From NCBI RefSeq assembly GCF_040834005.1, contig NZ_CP162129.1, positions 3,806,001 to 3,870,000 of the forward strand: 64,000 nt of DNA. Reading direction: 5' to 3'. The notes below the pieces were generated by a model. It had not been told where the DNA came from and made no database searches. It saw nothing but the letters and a program-made list of their open reading frames with translations. A program made the position numbers and the translations under genes. Origin of the DNA: Paenibacillus sp. PL2-23. GTDB lineage: Bacteria > Bacillota > Bacilli > Paenibacillales > Paenibacillaceae. Numbering within the stretch: position 1 is the stretch's first letter; each line of letters begins with the position of its first letter. Shown here in pieces: positions 16,528 to 25,440 of this stretch.

Positions 16528-17008
16528 ATTTAGACGTTCCTGGCACGTCTATTTGCTCCAAACCCCGACTCCCTGCACATTTAGACGTTTCTGGCACGTC
16601 TATTAGCTCCAAACCCCCGCTCCCTGCACATTTAGACGTTCCTGACACGTCTATTTGCTCCAACCCTGCGCTCCCTGCACATTTAGACGTTCCTGGCACG
16701 TCTATTTGCCCCAAACCCCCGCTCCCTGCACATTTAGACGTTCCTGGCACGTCTACTTACTCCAAACCCCCGCTCCCTGCACATTTAGACGTTTCTGGCA
16801 CGTCTATTAGCTCCAAACCCCCGCTCCCTGCACATTTAGACGTTTCTGGCACGTCTATTAGCTCCAAACCCCCGCTCCCTGCACATTTAGACGTTTCTGG
16901 CACGTCTATTTGCTCCAAACCCCCGCTCCCTGCACATTTAGACGTTTCTGGCACGTCTATTTGCTCCAAACCCCCGCTCCCTGCACATTTAGACGTTTCT
17001 GGCACGTC
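16528..17008. repeat. 51-bp tandem repeat array with an invariant hairpin in every full unit
   Basis: Nine full 51-bp units begin at 16528, 16579, 16630, 16681, 16732, 16783, 16834, 16885 and 16936, with a truncated tenth at 16987. Each full unit contains TAGACGT, a 7-base loop (TCCTGGC, TTCTGGC or TCCTGAC) and ACGTCTA, a perfect 7-bp stem. The remaining 30 bases are a pyrimidine-rich spacer ending in GCTCCCTGCAC. Differences fall in the loop and spacer, not the stem; units 6 and 7 are identical, as are 8 and 9, which suggests recent duplication. The array fills the gap between the AT-rich glpX upstream region and the terminator of the mannoside operon. The unit length is a multiple of three, so frames stay open by chance. 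The region 17009-17110 beyond it is C-rich and holds nothing I recognise. Confidence 0.95.
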
Positions 17009-17114
17009 CCCACCCCCAACTCGCCCCCACCCCCAGCTCAAATCAAAGTTCCTCGCACGCCTCCCCCACTCCCGCCGCAAACAAAACGAAACTAAACAAA
17101 CTGCCCTGCCGCCA

Positions 17115-17178
17115 CAAAAAAGCCAACCAGAGCTGCGTGCCTCCCCTCAAAAAGGAGAGGCCGCAGCTCTGCTTGGCT
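17115..17178 (-). terminator. Strong terminator of the mannoside operon
   Basis: On the minus strand a long stem starting AGCCAAGCAGAGCTGCG pairs with CGCAGCTCTGGTTGGCT (one mismatch), continues through CCTCTCC / GGGGAGG, and is followed by TTTTTTG. It starts about 18 bases after the GH38 stop. Confidence 0.9.
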
Positions 17179-17195
17179 GTCAGCAATTTATTATA

Positions 17196-19967
17196 TTATG
17201 GTGTATCGCCGCTCCCGATGCGGCAGCCAACCGTCACGATCCCGTAAGGTCTCGTGGTCAGCATGGCGCTGCCCGCTGCAGTCCCGGCCTGAAGCATCTC
17301 TCCGGAGCGCTGCTCCAGAATATCGCTCTCATATGCTTCCACCGTGCCCTCGGGAAGCTGTACCTCCAGCTCCTGAGAGCTTCCTCCCATATTGAACCAG
17401 CGAAGCATCAGGTCGCCGGACTCCTCGGCCAGCTTCATCGAGGAGAAGGCCAGCGTCTCGCCTGACCACGCCAGAGCAGCTCCCGTCGGCTGAAGCTCCC
17501 CGCCATGAATGCCCGTCGGCTGAAGCTTCCATTCCGTCTGCAGCTGGTAAGCCTTCGCATAAGCCTGGAAGCGGCCGCGTTCCCCATCATGAGGCAGCAG
17601 CTGCATAACAAAACGATGCTCGCCCAGGCACTGCGCTTCTGGCGTCGGGAAGACGCCCCAATCACCAAGCTCGCCAACCGCCCGCAGCAAAGTAACGGCA
17701 GCGGTGTTGCGCCCATCGCGAAGCAGCTCGTATTCGTTCAGCCCAAGGTTCGCTATGGTCAGGCCAGCGTTCTGCTCGCAAACATCCACAAAGGCCTGCT
17801 GATGCTGGCAATTGCTTGGATTGCGCCACTCTGACGAAGGCTCATTATCGCGGCGTGCCGCTTCGAACACAGAGTCTGCATAATGGTGAGCAGCATCCAG
17901 ATCCGTCGGAAACAAGGCGCGGATACGATGATCCTTAGCCTCATTACGAAGCACCACCTCTACGCTGACGCCCCGAGCGCCGCGCTCCAGACTGACAAGC
18001 GCTTTAATCTTGAGGGGTACAAACGCTTCCCCGGTTCTGGCGCCTAGTCTCTCCGGATAATAGACGGCTTCCCGCTTCTCGCGTTCGAATACAGCGTCAC
18101 CCTCCGCAGGCACTAGCAGCTCATGCTCAATCTCCACCGCAGCGCGGAAAACGGTGTTCTCCGCAATCCGGATCACAGCCTTCTTCCCTTTAGTGGTAAT
18201 GGCTTGCTCACCGTCTGGCTGACGATACATATATTCATTGCCAATATCGCCGGTATCCTCGAACACAAGAAGATCGCGATAGGTCCTGCCGCTCGCTTTG
18301 TCCTCCAGCATGAAGCTGCCATCCTCAGCAATCTCAATTCGAATACGGCCATTGTCGAGCACCTTCTCCCCTATCAGGAGAGAGCTCTGATTGTCGGCGA
18401 GAGCTTCTCCCTCGGCAGCGCCCTCACCCTGCGCCCATGCGTAGGTACGCCAGCCCAGCGCTGGAACGGAGACCGCCTGGAAGGTCAGCTTCACTCGCCG
18501 GCACATATAGGGCTGCCGGAATCGATCGTCCGGCAGGTCATAGCCGAATTGCAGGCCAAGATCCTCCACCTCGCATGCCACCGGCTCACCCCGTTCATTG
18601 CGTAACACTCTGTTCCCAAGAAGTATACTCTCCATGCGCGCATTCATCTCCGGCAGGGTTAAGCCATCCCGGTAATAAATACGGCTCACATCGAGCTCTA
18701 CAGAGACGACGCCCGTTCTCTCCCACCCGCTGGTGTTGAATACGGCAACAGGAAGCGCATCCCTGCCGTACGCCGCGAACACCTCTGTATCAATGCTGGA
18801 GACGATCGTCTGCAGGCTGTCATCCACAATGGTCTCCGCTACATGGCGGCTCTTATCGAAGCGGGTAATCATCTCGCGATGCACCTCATCCACGCTGCAG
18901 CCGCAGATGCTGTCATGGGGATGATTCTGCATCAGCGTCTTCCATGCGTATACGAACAAATGATGCGGGTATGGCTTGCCCAGCATATGCGCCATGGCAG
19001 CAAGCGGCTCCGCCGTTCGCTCCAGAAGCGCCTGCCCAAGCTGGTTCAGCTGCTTCAGGTATACCCGTGCGGATGCTGTGTTCACCAGCGTGGACCATCC
19101 ATCGGTGCGCTGGCTGCGCAGCTCTCCCCGTACGATGGACAGCTCCCCGGACAATGAAGCTCTTACCTTGTCCAGATAAGACTCGAAGCTGGAATGAAGA
19201 AACTCGATATCCGGATGCAGCTTTTTGGCTGTTTCGATGGCGAGCGGTAAATCCGTCTGTATAGGCTGATGATCACAGCCGTTCATGTAGAGCAGCTCGC
19301 CCGTCGAGGCATATTTCTCGGCATCGGCCAGCTTGCGAGCCCAATATTCGCGCGCTTCCTCCTCATCCACCGGCACTTCGTTGCCATTGCTGTACCAGTT
19401 CGCGAACAGGATGCCCAGCACCTGCGAGCCGTCCGGCCCCTCCCAGATGAGCTCCGAGAAGGAGGACTCGTATTCGGAGTCCGCCACTGTATTGTTAAAG
19501 CCCGTAGGCTTCACGCCCCGACCAAAAAAGGCGTTGTCGATACCCGCCTGCCTCATAAGCTGAGGCGTCTGTCCCATAATGCCGAATGTGTCCGGGAAGT
19601 AGCCGATCTTGGCAGCTTGGCCATATGCCTTGGCGTCCCTATGCCCAATCTGCATATTGCGCACATTGGCTTCAGAGCTGGTTAGGAAGGCATCCTGCAA
19701 AATATACCAAGGCCCAATCACGATGCGCCCCTCGCGGATCAGCGCTTCAAGCTCCTCCTTGCGGTCTGGCCGTATCTGCAAATAATCCTCCAGAATGATG
19801 GTCTGGCCATCCAGGAAAAAGCTCCGGTACCCGGCATCTCTGGCCATTGTATCCAGCAGAGTGTCCATTAACGCGATCAGTCTGACATGATGCTTCTCGT
19901 AAGGCAGATACCACTCCCGATCCCAGTGGGTATGGGAAATAATATGAGCCGTTTTGGTTGGTGCCAT
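17196..19967 (-). CDS. GH38 alpha-mannosidase
   Basis: 923 residues from the ATG at 19967, eight bases after GAGGAAG; a GTG three codons earlier is too close to that site. The N-terminal GH38 domain has the zinc ligands in SHTHWDREW (His12, His14 context, Asp16), the nucleophile Asp126 in GYFPDTFG, and zinc ligand histidine motifs GCDHQP and NHPHDSICGCSVDEVH. A helical middle domain and a large beta-sandwich C-terminal domain follow, giving the normal length of the cytosolic family. With no signal peptide it should act inside the cell on imported alpha-mannosides, removing terminal mannose. It is the last gene of the GH125/GH-A/GH38 cluster, 30 bases after the GH-A gene. Confidence 0.95.
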   Translation of the reverse strand: MAPTKTAHIISHTHWDREWYLPYEKHHVRLIALMDTLLDTMARDAGYRSFFLDGQTIILEDYLQIRPDRKEELEALIREGRIVIGPWYILQDAFLTSSEANVRNMQIGHRDAKAYGQAAKIGYFPDTFGIMGQTPQLMRQAGIDNAFFGRGVKPTGFNNTVADSEYESSFSELIWEGPDGSQVLGILFANWYSNGNEVPVDEEEAREYWARKLADAEKYASTGELLYMNGCDHQPIQTDLPLAIETAKKLHPDIEFLHSSFESYLDKVRASLSGELSIVRGELRSQRTDGWSTLVNTASARVYLKQLNQLGQALLERTAEPLAAMAHMLGKPYPHHLFVYAWKTLMQNHPHDSICGCSVDEVHREMITRFDKSRHVAETIVDDSLQTIVSSIDTEVFAAYGRDALPVAVFNTSGWERTGVVSVELDVSRIYYRDGLTLPEMNARMESILLGNRVLRNERGEPVACEVEDLGLQFGYDLPDDRFRQPYMCRRVKLTFQAVSVPALGWRTYAWAQGEGAAEGEALADNQSSLLIGEKVLDNGRIRIEIAEDGSFMLEDKASGRTYRDLLVFEDTGDIGNEYMYRQPDGEQAITTKGKKAVIRIAENTVFRAAVEIEHELLVPAEGDAVFEREKREAVYYPERLGARTGEAFVPLKIKALVSLERGARGVSVEVVLRNEAKDHRIRALFPTDLDAAHHYADSVFEAARRDNEPSSEWRNPSNCQHQQAFVDVCEQNAGLTIANLGLNEYELLRDGRNTAAVTLLRAVGELGDWGVFPTPEAQCLGEHRFVMQLLPHDGERGRFQAYAKAYQLQTEWKLQPTGIHGGELQPTGAALAWSGETLAFSSMKLAEESGDLMLRWFNMGGSSQELEVQLPEGTVEAYESDILEQRSGEMLQAGTAAGSAMLTTRPYGIVTVGCRIGSGDTP

Positions 19968-19997
19968 CACATTCACTTCCTCTTCTATTGCGTCTGT

Positions 19998-22900
19998 CTA
20001 TTGCTGTTGAATGGTGACTTCCTCCGGCCGATATACGGCCGTAACCGCACCTGCTGCATCCACAGCGAACATGACGGAGCGCTCCTTCTCCAGCTGGAAG
20101 GCGTACACCGCTCCTGTATGCGGGTCCTCCACGCGCACATTGGCATCGAAGCCGCATTCCGAAACGAACAGGAGCAACGAGCCGCCGCCAAAACGCAGCT
20201 TGCGTCCATAGACGCCGGGCAGCTCTCCGCCCTCCAGCCATAAGAGCTCCCTATTGACGCCGGAAGTCTCCAGCGCGTAACGGTACAGCGTCTCCACTGC
20301 CTCCGCACGCTCGTTCAGCTCCACTGGCAGCGGACACCATAGCAGCCGGCCTTGTCCCAGTGCGGTCTCCACGATATCATCTCCTGCCGAGCTTGCGCCA
20401 GCGGGTGCCTCCTTAAGCGTCTCTGCAATGCGCCGGGCCGCGAAGGAGACGTCCACCGCCAGCTTCTCCGGAGATAGCGGCAGCCAGAGCCTTTCCTCGC
20501 GCCGCACATTGTCCTGCCTTAAGCCGCCAAGCAGCTCTGGCAGCCGCTCCTCACTCCGCCAATAAGGGTCCAGACTGATTGGACCCGTCCACAGCAGCGT
20601 CGCGCCGGTCTTCGATACAATGTCCGTTAGCTTAGCAAACGCTTCGGTATCAAAGTTATGAGGACTCGGCACAATGATCAGCTTGGCTGGTCGCGTCCGC
20701 AGATCATCCAGATGGTATTCGCTGACGCCTCGAACCGGCGTCTTCAGGCGATAGCCCAGCACGCGGGTCGCCATTGCCGTCGCATCGAACGCCAGCTTCC
20801 GATTGGAGAAGTCATTGGAGTACGGGAAGACAACTGCCGTCTCCTCCGCCTCTCGGTCCCCGAACAAATTTTGAATCTGCTCCATGAATGCTCCGAAAAG
20901 GTAGGAGACATCCGCCTCCGGCTTTTCGGTGCCATCCGCCCTTAAGGCGCCGATATGAGATTCATTGGCGTTGTCCATATAGAAATTGGTGTTCCATATC
21001 CACTGAATCGCTCCAGCGCCTCCTGCGGCGAATGCGTACGTATATTTGCGCTCCAGAATGCTGAGCAGCTCCTCCTCAGACCGCTTCGCCCGACCGTCCG
21101 GCGTCTCGACATACATAATGCCGGTTTCCTGCACCAGATTTGGCTTATTCGGCGACTTGGAGAATACGCCATCCCATAGCAGCCTGTCATTAAGCCACCA
21201 GGAATGCACCGTCGTATAATCCACCGCCTCCTCGTAGAAGAAGGGCGATGGACGCTGAGCGCCCAGCGCTTCATCCTGACCTACTGTTACCATATGCTCC
21301 GGACAAATATCCTTAATGGAAGCGTACAACTGTCTTGCCCAGCGATTATGCATCTCCATGGAGAACAGCACATAGTCCAGCCATCGGCCGCCCTTCTTGG
21401 CCTGATGCATATCCTGCACGTCAAAGTTGATCTCCTCCGGCTCCGGCGGCAGCGCAGCCTCGAAGCTTGGAAGCTGGCCAGGCGTCATATTCCACCGCTC
21501 CTGCAGCTTCTCGATGCTGCCATGCCTCTCGCGCAGCCACTCGATGAAAGCCTCCTTCTCGAAGCGATCCCGCGAGGAGCGGGGACCGTCCGAGAATATG
21601 CGCGGAGGATCGAACATGGACGGTTCGTTGATGAGATCCCAATCGACCCCTGTGGTACTCTTATGCCGGCTGACAATAGAGCGGATAAACCGCTTCTGCG
21701 CCTCCACGCTTCGGGGGTCGAGATAAGGATTAAGCCCCTCCCATGTCTCCGGCGTGAAGGAGAAGAAGGTGAAGGTCACCTGAAGACCATGCCGCTTCGC
21801 CGTCAACAGGAAGGCGTCAATGGCGCGCAGCGCTGCTTCAGAGGCATGCCCGTCCACCTCCATAATATGGCGATAGGCGGTCCAAATGCCTGTGCGTATC
21901 CAGTTAATGCCTGCTCTCCGCATCTGCGCCATATCCCTGTCCCATACGGATACGTTAGGCAACGACAGAAATTTGCGGGCAACATCGCTTGTCATATAAG
22001 TCATGCCCACTACCGGCATCGGACGGCCATCACGCTGGAAATAGTCCCTACCTGCCGTAACATTGGACCCTTCAGCAAGCAGCCCCTCGTCCCTGCACCA
22101 GAAGCCTTGGCGCAGCCCGCGCTGTTCGCCGCTTCGAGTTACAGCGACCGCGCTGATTCGGTAGTAACCCGCCTCCAGGGCGATGGGAATAGGCATTCTT
22201 ACCATATTGAGCTCGCTTCCGGCATCCATCACGACAGTGTGCTCCCACAAGGTATCACTCTGGCCCTTCTGGCCGATCTTCCAGATCGCAATGGTCACCT
22301 GCCACTGATCCACAGTCCCAGGATCAGTCTTGCTCAGGCGCTGTGCCTGGAGCGTCAGCTGCGGGCGCTCGCCCGGCTCGTAGCTGGCATAATCCGGCTT
22401 CAGCCACCACTCCGTCACACCGTCTGCCACAAAGCGGCTCCACTCTGCAAGAGCCTCTGCGCCACCGCCCTGCCAGAACGAGGCCTTGAGCGGCTGGCCA
22501 ATGAACAGCCAGCGCGCGCCGGCGAATTCACCCAGTACCCGCTCCCACAAGACAACCGGCGCAGACCGCTCTCTGCCGTCTACGCTAGTTCCCTTGAGAA
22601 GGGGATAAATCCGGGCGTCCATGGGACCTGCCGAGCCCATCTGATGGGGCAGATCGCTGCTTTTTGTCACATGCGGCACCAGATTCCATGTCGGTTCCCC
22701 GGCATGGAATAACCCTTCCCTGCCGGCCAGCAGCGGGATCGCGTCTGAAGCGACAAGAGAATACCCCTCGCCTGCAACGACGCGCAGAGCCTCGTGAATG
22801 CCAAGCTCCTGATGATAAGCGGTTTGCTCCGCCTCTGTCTGCCAGACGCCGTCTTCATCCCGGCGTACGGGATGCTTGAACGGTGCGCCGCCCGCTGACA

Positions 22901-23129
22901 GCAGCCCGCCTCCCCGTCTCAGGAAGGACAGGAGGTCACCCCATGCAGCCTTAGGGAAATACGGAGCGTGCAGATTGACCAAGGCGCCCTGCTGGGACGC
23001 CTGAAGCGCAGCCGCCAGCTCTTCCGCTCCAACAATCGTACCTGTCCCGGCCAATTGATGCAGCGAAGCCTCTGGAGGTGCGTCGCCGCTATATGGGAAG
23101 GATGGGTCATAGAAGTAGAGAATACTCAT
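19998..23129 (-). CDS. Large clan GH-A glycoside hydrolase (GH42-like, family uncertain)
   Basis: 1043 residues, no signal peptide. The N-terminal 350 residues (MSILYFYDPSFPYSGDAPP, then LSFLRRGGGLLSAGG and a beta-rich part near 190-345) are unlike classic GH42. A (beta/alpha)8 barrel spans about 360-720, with GMTYMTSDVARKF, the acid/base Glu502 in DWDLINEPS and the probable nucleophile Glu668 in NLVQETGIMY. A C-terminal flavodoxin-like trimerisation-type region (about 745-960: AVVFPYSNDF, LIIVPSPHNFD, GATLLWTG) recalls GH42 beta-galactosidases. The gene starts inside the GH125 stop (ATGA) and is followed by GH38, so its substrate is probably a mannose-containing glycan rather than lactose. 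Beta-mannosidase or beta-galactosidase on a mannan side chain are both possible. Confidence 0.8.
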   Translation of the reverse strand: MSILYFYDPSFPYSGDAPPEASLHQLAGTGTIVGAEELAAALQASQQGALVNLHAPYFPKAAWGDLLSFLRRGGGLLSAGGAPFKHPVRRDEDGVWQTEAEQTAYHQELGIHEALRVVAGEGYSLVASDAIPLLAGREGLFHAGEPTWNLVPHVTKSSDLPHQMGSAGPMDARIYPLLKGTSVDGRERSAPVVLWERVLGEFAGARWLFIGQPLKASFWQGGGAEALAEWSRFVADGVTEWWLKPDYASYEPGERPQLTLQAQRLSKTDPGTVDQWQVTIAIWKIGQKGQSDTLWEHTVVMDAGSELNMVRMPIPIALEAGYYRISAVAVTRSGEQRGLRQGFWCRDEGLLAEGSNVTAGRDYFQRDGRPMPVVGMTYMTSDVARKFLSLPNVSVWDRDMAQMRRAGINWIRTGIWTAYRHIMEVDGHASEAALRAIDAFLLTAKRHGLQVTFTFFSFTPETWEGLNPYLDPRSVEAQKRFIRSIVSRHKSTTGVDWDLINEPSMFDPPRIFSDGPRSSRDRFEKEAFIEWLRERHGSIEKLQERWNMTPGQLPSFEAALPPEPEEINFDVQDMHQAKKGGRWLDYVLFSMEMHNRWARQLYASIKDICPEHMVTVGQDEALGAQRPSPFFYEEAVDYTTVHSWWLNDRLLWDGVFSKSPNKPNLVQETGIMYVETPDGRAKRSEEELLSILERKYTYAFAAGGAGAIQWIWNTNFYMDNANESHIGALRADGTEKPEADVSYLFGAFMEQIQNLFGDREAEETAVVFPYSNDFSNRKLAFDATAMATRVLGYRLKTPVRGVSEYHLDDLRTRPAKLIIVPSPHNFDTEAFAKLTDIVSKTGATLLWTGPISLDPYWRSEERLPELLGGLRQDNVRREERLWLPLSPEKLAVDVSFAARRIAETLKEAPAGASSAGDDIVETALGQGRLLWCPLPVELNERAEAVETLYRYALETSGVNRELLWLEGGELPGVYGRKLRFGGGSLLLFVSECGFDANVRVEDPHTGAVYAFQLEKERSVMFAVDAAGAVTAVYRPEEVTIQQQ

Positions 23130-24445
23130 AGCAGATTATCCTTCATTGCTTTATAGACAAGCTGTGAGAACAGGCTGTTCGACCATGCGAACCAGCTGCG
23201 CGTGAACTGGGATGGATCATCTGCGTTGAAGCCCTCGTGCATATAACCCGTATCGGCATCGGTCGCTTCCAGCAAGGACAGCATCTCCAGCTTCTCCTCC
23301 GTCGTCTCGGCGGTCAGGCCCTGCATGGACAGCGCCATATGCCACACATACCCGTCCGGCGTATGAGGACTGCCAATACCGCGAGCAGCCTTGCCTTCAA
23401 AGTAAAAAGGGTTCTCCTTGCTCAGCGCGAACCTTCTCGTATTGCGGTAGATGGGATCATCCGCGGATACATAGCCAAGATAAGGAATCGACAGCAGTCC
23501 AGGCGTGCCGGCGTCGTCCATGAGACAATAATTGCCGAAGCCGTCTGTTTCGTACGCATAGATGGGACCAAATTCCGGATGGCGATAGATGCCATAGAGT
23601 TGAATGCCATGGTTAACCTCTTCCTCCAGCTCCTTCAGCTCAGTCAGCAGCGCCATATCGCGGAAGATCCACTCCGCGAACTCCTGCATCTGGCGCAGCG
23701 ACACTACAGCGAACATATTGGCAGGAATATTGTAGTGGAAGTCGCAAGCGTCGTCGCTGGAGCGGAAGCCGGACCAGATCATGCCGGTATAGTTGACCGG
23801 CATCCCCATGCCGCTGTTCCGCATAGAATCCGTCGCAATGCCGTTATTGCGCGTGAAGCGGTACGGAGACAGCTCTCCATGGCGCTGCTCTGTCTTCCAT
23901 AGGTCTAGAATGGTGCGCAGCATCGACTTAAACCCGCTGTCGAAGATATCCGTCAGTCCTGTTGCCTTCCAGTACGTATAGGCCAGCCGGATCGTGAAGC
24001 AAGCGGAATCCAGCTCGAACTTGCGCTCCCAAACCCACGGTCCCATATCTGTAACGTCTGTGGTGTTCCAATGCCAGTCGTTGGCGGATTCGTTGAACGC
24101 ATTGGCATAAGGATCTATGGCTATATATTGCACATGGCGCTTAATCAGACCGCCAATGATGCGCTGAAGCTCCGGATCTCTCTCCGCCAAAGGCACATAA
24201 TGAATGACCTGCTCCACGGAGTCTCGCAGCCAGCACGCCGGGATATCGCCCGTAATGACGAAGGTCGTGCCGTCGTCCAGCAGCTTTGTGGTTGTCTCCA
24301 GCGTATTGGGGAAGCAATTGAGGAATTGATTCAACAGCTTCGGCCGGTGGGCAAGCTTCTCGCGAGCCTCCTCCAGCACGGCCTGAACCGCTTCTGGCAG
24401 CGGCAAATGCGGCATCTGAATTTTTGGTAATCGGAATTGTTCCAT
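23126..24445 (-). CDS. GH125 exo-alpha-1,6-mannosidase
   Basis: 439 residues, the normal family length. Family motifs are GDIPACWLRDSVEQVIHY (about 66-84), NDWHWNTTDVTDMGPWVWERKFELDS, NGIATDSMRNSGMGMPVNYTGMIWSGFRSSDDACDFHYNIP in short conserved blocks, and YMHEGFNADDPSQFTRSWFAWSNSLFS near the C-terminus. GH125 enzymes are inverting exo-alpha-1,6-mannosidases with an (alpha/alpha)6 barrel. No signal peptide, so cytoplasmic. It lies 58 bases after the permease gene and overlaps the next gene by four bases. Together with GH38 it points to degradation of branched alpha-mannosides such as N-glycan cores or yeast mannan pieces. Confidence 0.93.
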   Translation of the reverse strand: MEQFRLPKIQMPHLPLPEAVQAVLEEAREKLAHRPKLLNQFLNCFPNTLETTTKLLDDGTTFVITGDIPACWLRDSVEQVIHYVPLAERDPELQRIIGGLIKRHVQYIAIDPYANAFNESANDWHWNTTDVTDMGPWVWERKFELDSACFTIRLAYTYWKATGLTDIFDSGFKSMLRTILDLWKTEQRHGELSPYRFTRNNGIATDSMRNSGMGMPVNYTGMIWSGFRSSDDACDFHYNIPANMFAVVSLRQMQEFAEWIFRDMALLTELKELEEEVNHGIQLYGIYRHPEFGPIYAYETDGFGNYCLMDDAGTPGLLSIPYLGYVSADDPIYRNTRRFALSKENPFYFEGKAARGIGSPHTPDGYVWHMALSMQGLTAETTEEKLEMLSLLEATDADTGYMHEGFNADDPSQFTRSWFAWSNSLFSQLVYKAMKDNLL

Positions 24446-24503
24446 ATCTACGTATACCTCCAGTTGTTCATGTTCGCTCTGTTGGCGGTTATCCCGCAGG
24501 CTC

Positions 24504-25421
24504 TTATTCCTTCACCGCGCCAATCGTCAAGCCTTGAATAAAATAGCGCTGGAAGAACGGATAGGCGAATACAATGGGCCCCGTCGCCAGCACAACCATA
24601 GCCATGCGGGACGTATCCTGCGGCATGTCCTGCAGAACGCCCATGTTGATGTTTGTGTTCTGCGAATTCTGCAGAATGAATTGCATACTGTTCTCGATCC
24701 GCATCAGCATGGACTGCAGCGGCACCAGATTGGGATCATCGATATATAGCAAGGCATTAAACCAGTCATTCCAATAGCCAAGTGTATTGAACAAAGCAAT
24801 GGTAGCAATGCCTGGGAGCGACAGCGGAAGCACCAGGCGGAAGAATATGCCGAACTCGCCTGCTCCGTCTATTTTGCCTGATTCGATAATGGCTCCAGGG
24901 ACCATCGTTGCGAAGAAGGTACGCATAATCATAATGTAGAACGCATTGACGAGCAGCGGCATGACAAGAGCCCATACCGAATTTTTTAGCCCCAAGAGCT
25001 GTGTTGCAACAATGTAGGTCGGCACTAGGCCGCCGTTGAACAGCATCGTGAAAAACGCGTAGAACGCAAAAACATTACGGTATTTGAACGACCTGCGAGA
25101 GATCGCGTAGGCGAACAGCGTCGTCATAACGAGGCTGAGCAGCGTGCCGACAACCGTCACAAAAATCGTAACGCCATAGGAGCGCAACAGCTGGTCGCCC
25201 GTCTCGAACACATATCGATAAGCCTCCAGGCTCAGCTTCTCCGGGAACACACTGTACCCATTCAGCGCCAGCGTGCTTTCGTCCGTGAAGGAAATGATGG
25301 TCACGAACAGGAAGGGGAAGACGCATAGGAAGGCGACAATGGCGGCAATGACGTTGAACACAATGTTCCATCCGGAGGACAGCCTCTGGAAATCGCGGGA
25401 TTGCTTATTTGTTTTGATCAC
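24504..25421 (-). CDS. Carbohydrate ABC importer permease (LplC/YtcP type)
   Basis: 305 residues from a GTG at 25421, eight bases after AAGGAGAGGAG; the frame extends to 25478 into the previous gene without a site. Six spans are visible (VFNVIAAIVAFLCVFPFLFVTIISF near the start to IVFAYPFFQRYFIQGLTIGAVKE at the end). The binding-protein-dependent loop motif EASLIDGAG-type is present as ESGKIDGAGEFGIFFRLVLPLSLPGIA. The C-terminal GAVKE is typical of LplC-like permeases. It pairs with the LplB-type permease encoded 19 bases upstream. No ATPase is encoded in the locus; such importers often share an MsmX-type ATPase encoded elsewhere. Confidence 0.93.
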   Translation of the reverse strand: MIKTNKQSRDFQRLSSGWNIVFNVIAAIVAFLCVFPFLFVTIISFTDESTLALNGYSVFPEKLSLEAYRYVFETGDQLLRSYGVTIFVTVVGTLLSLVMTTLFAYAISRRSFKYRNVFAFYAFFTMLFNGGLVPTYIVATQLLGLKNSVWALVMPLLVNAFYIMIMRTFFATMVPGAIIESGKIDGAGEFGIFFRLVLPLSLPGIATIALFNTLGYWNDWFNALLYIDDPNLVPLQSMLMRIENSMQFILQNSQNTNINMGVLQDMPQDTSRMAMVVLATGPIVFAYPFFQRYFIQGLTIGAVKE

Positions 25422-25440
25422 GTGGATGGCTCCTCTCCTT

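Noticed and set aside
16528-17008. CRISPR array
   Set aside because: The whole 51-bp unit is repeated, including what would be the spacer, and there are no cas genes nearby.
16526-17080. Minus-strand repeat protein with 17-residue units
   Set aside because: The frame stays open only because 51 is a multiple of three. One unit carries a stop (near 16754), there is no ribosome site, and variation preserves the DNA hairpin rather than the peptide.
21204-22712. Long plus-strand frame (502 codons) inside the GH-A gene
   Set aside because: It is antisense to a gene with clear catalytic motifs, with no start signal and Arg/His/Leu-rich composition typical of shadow frames.
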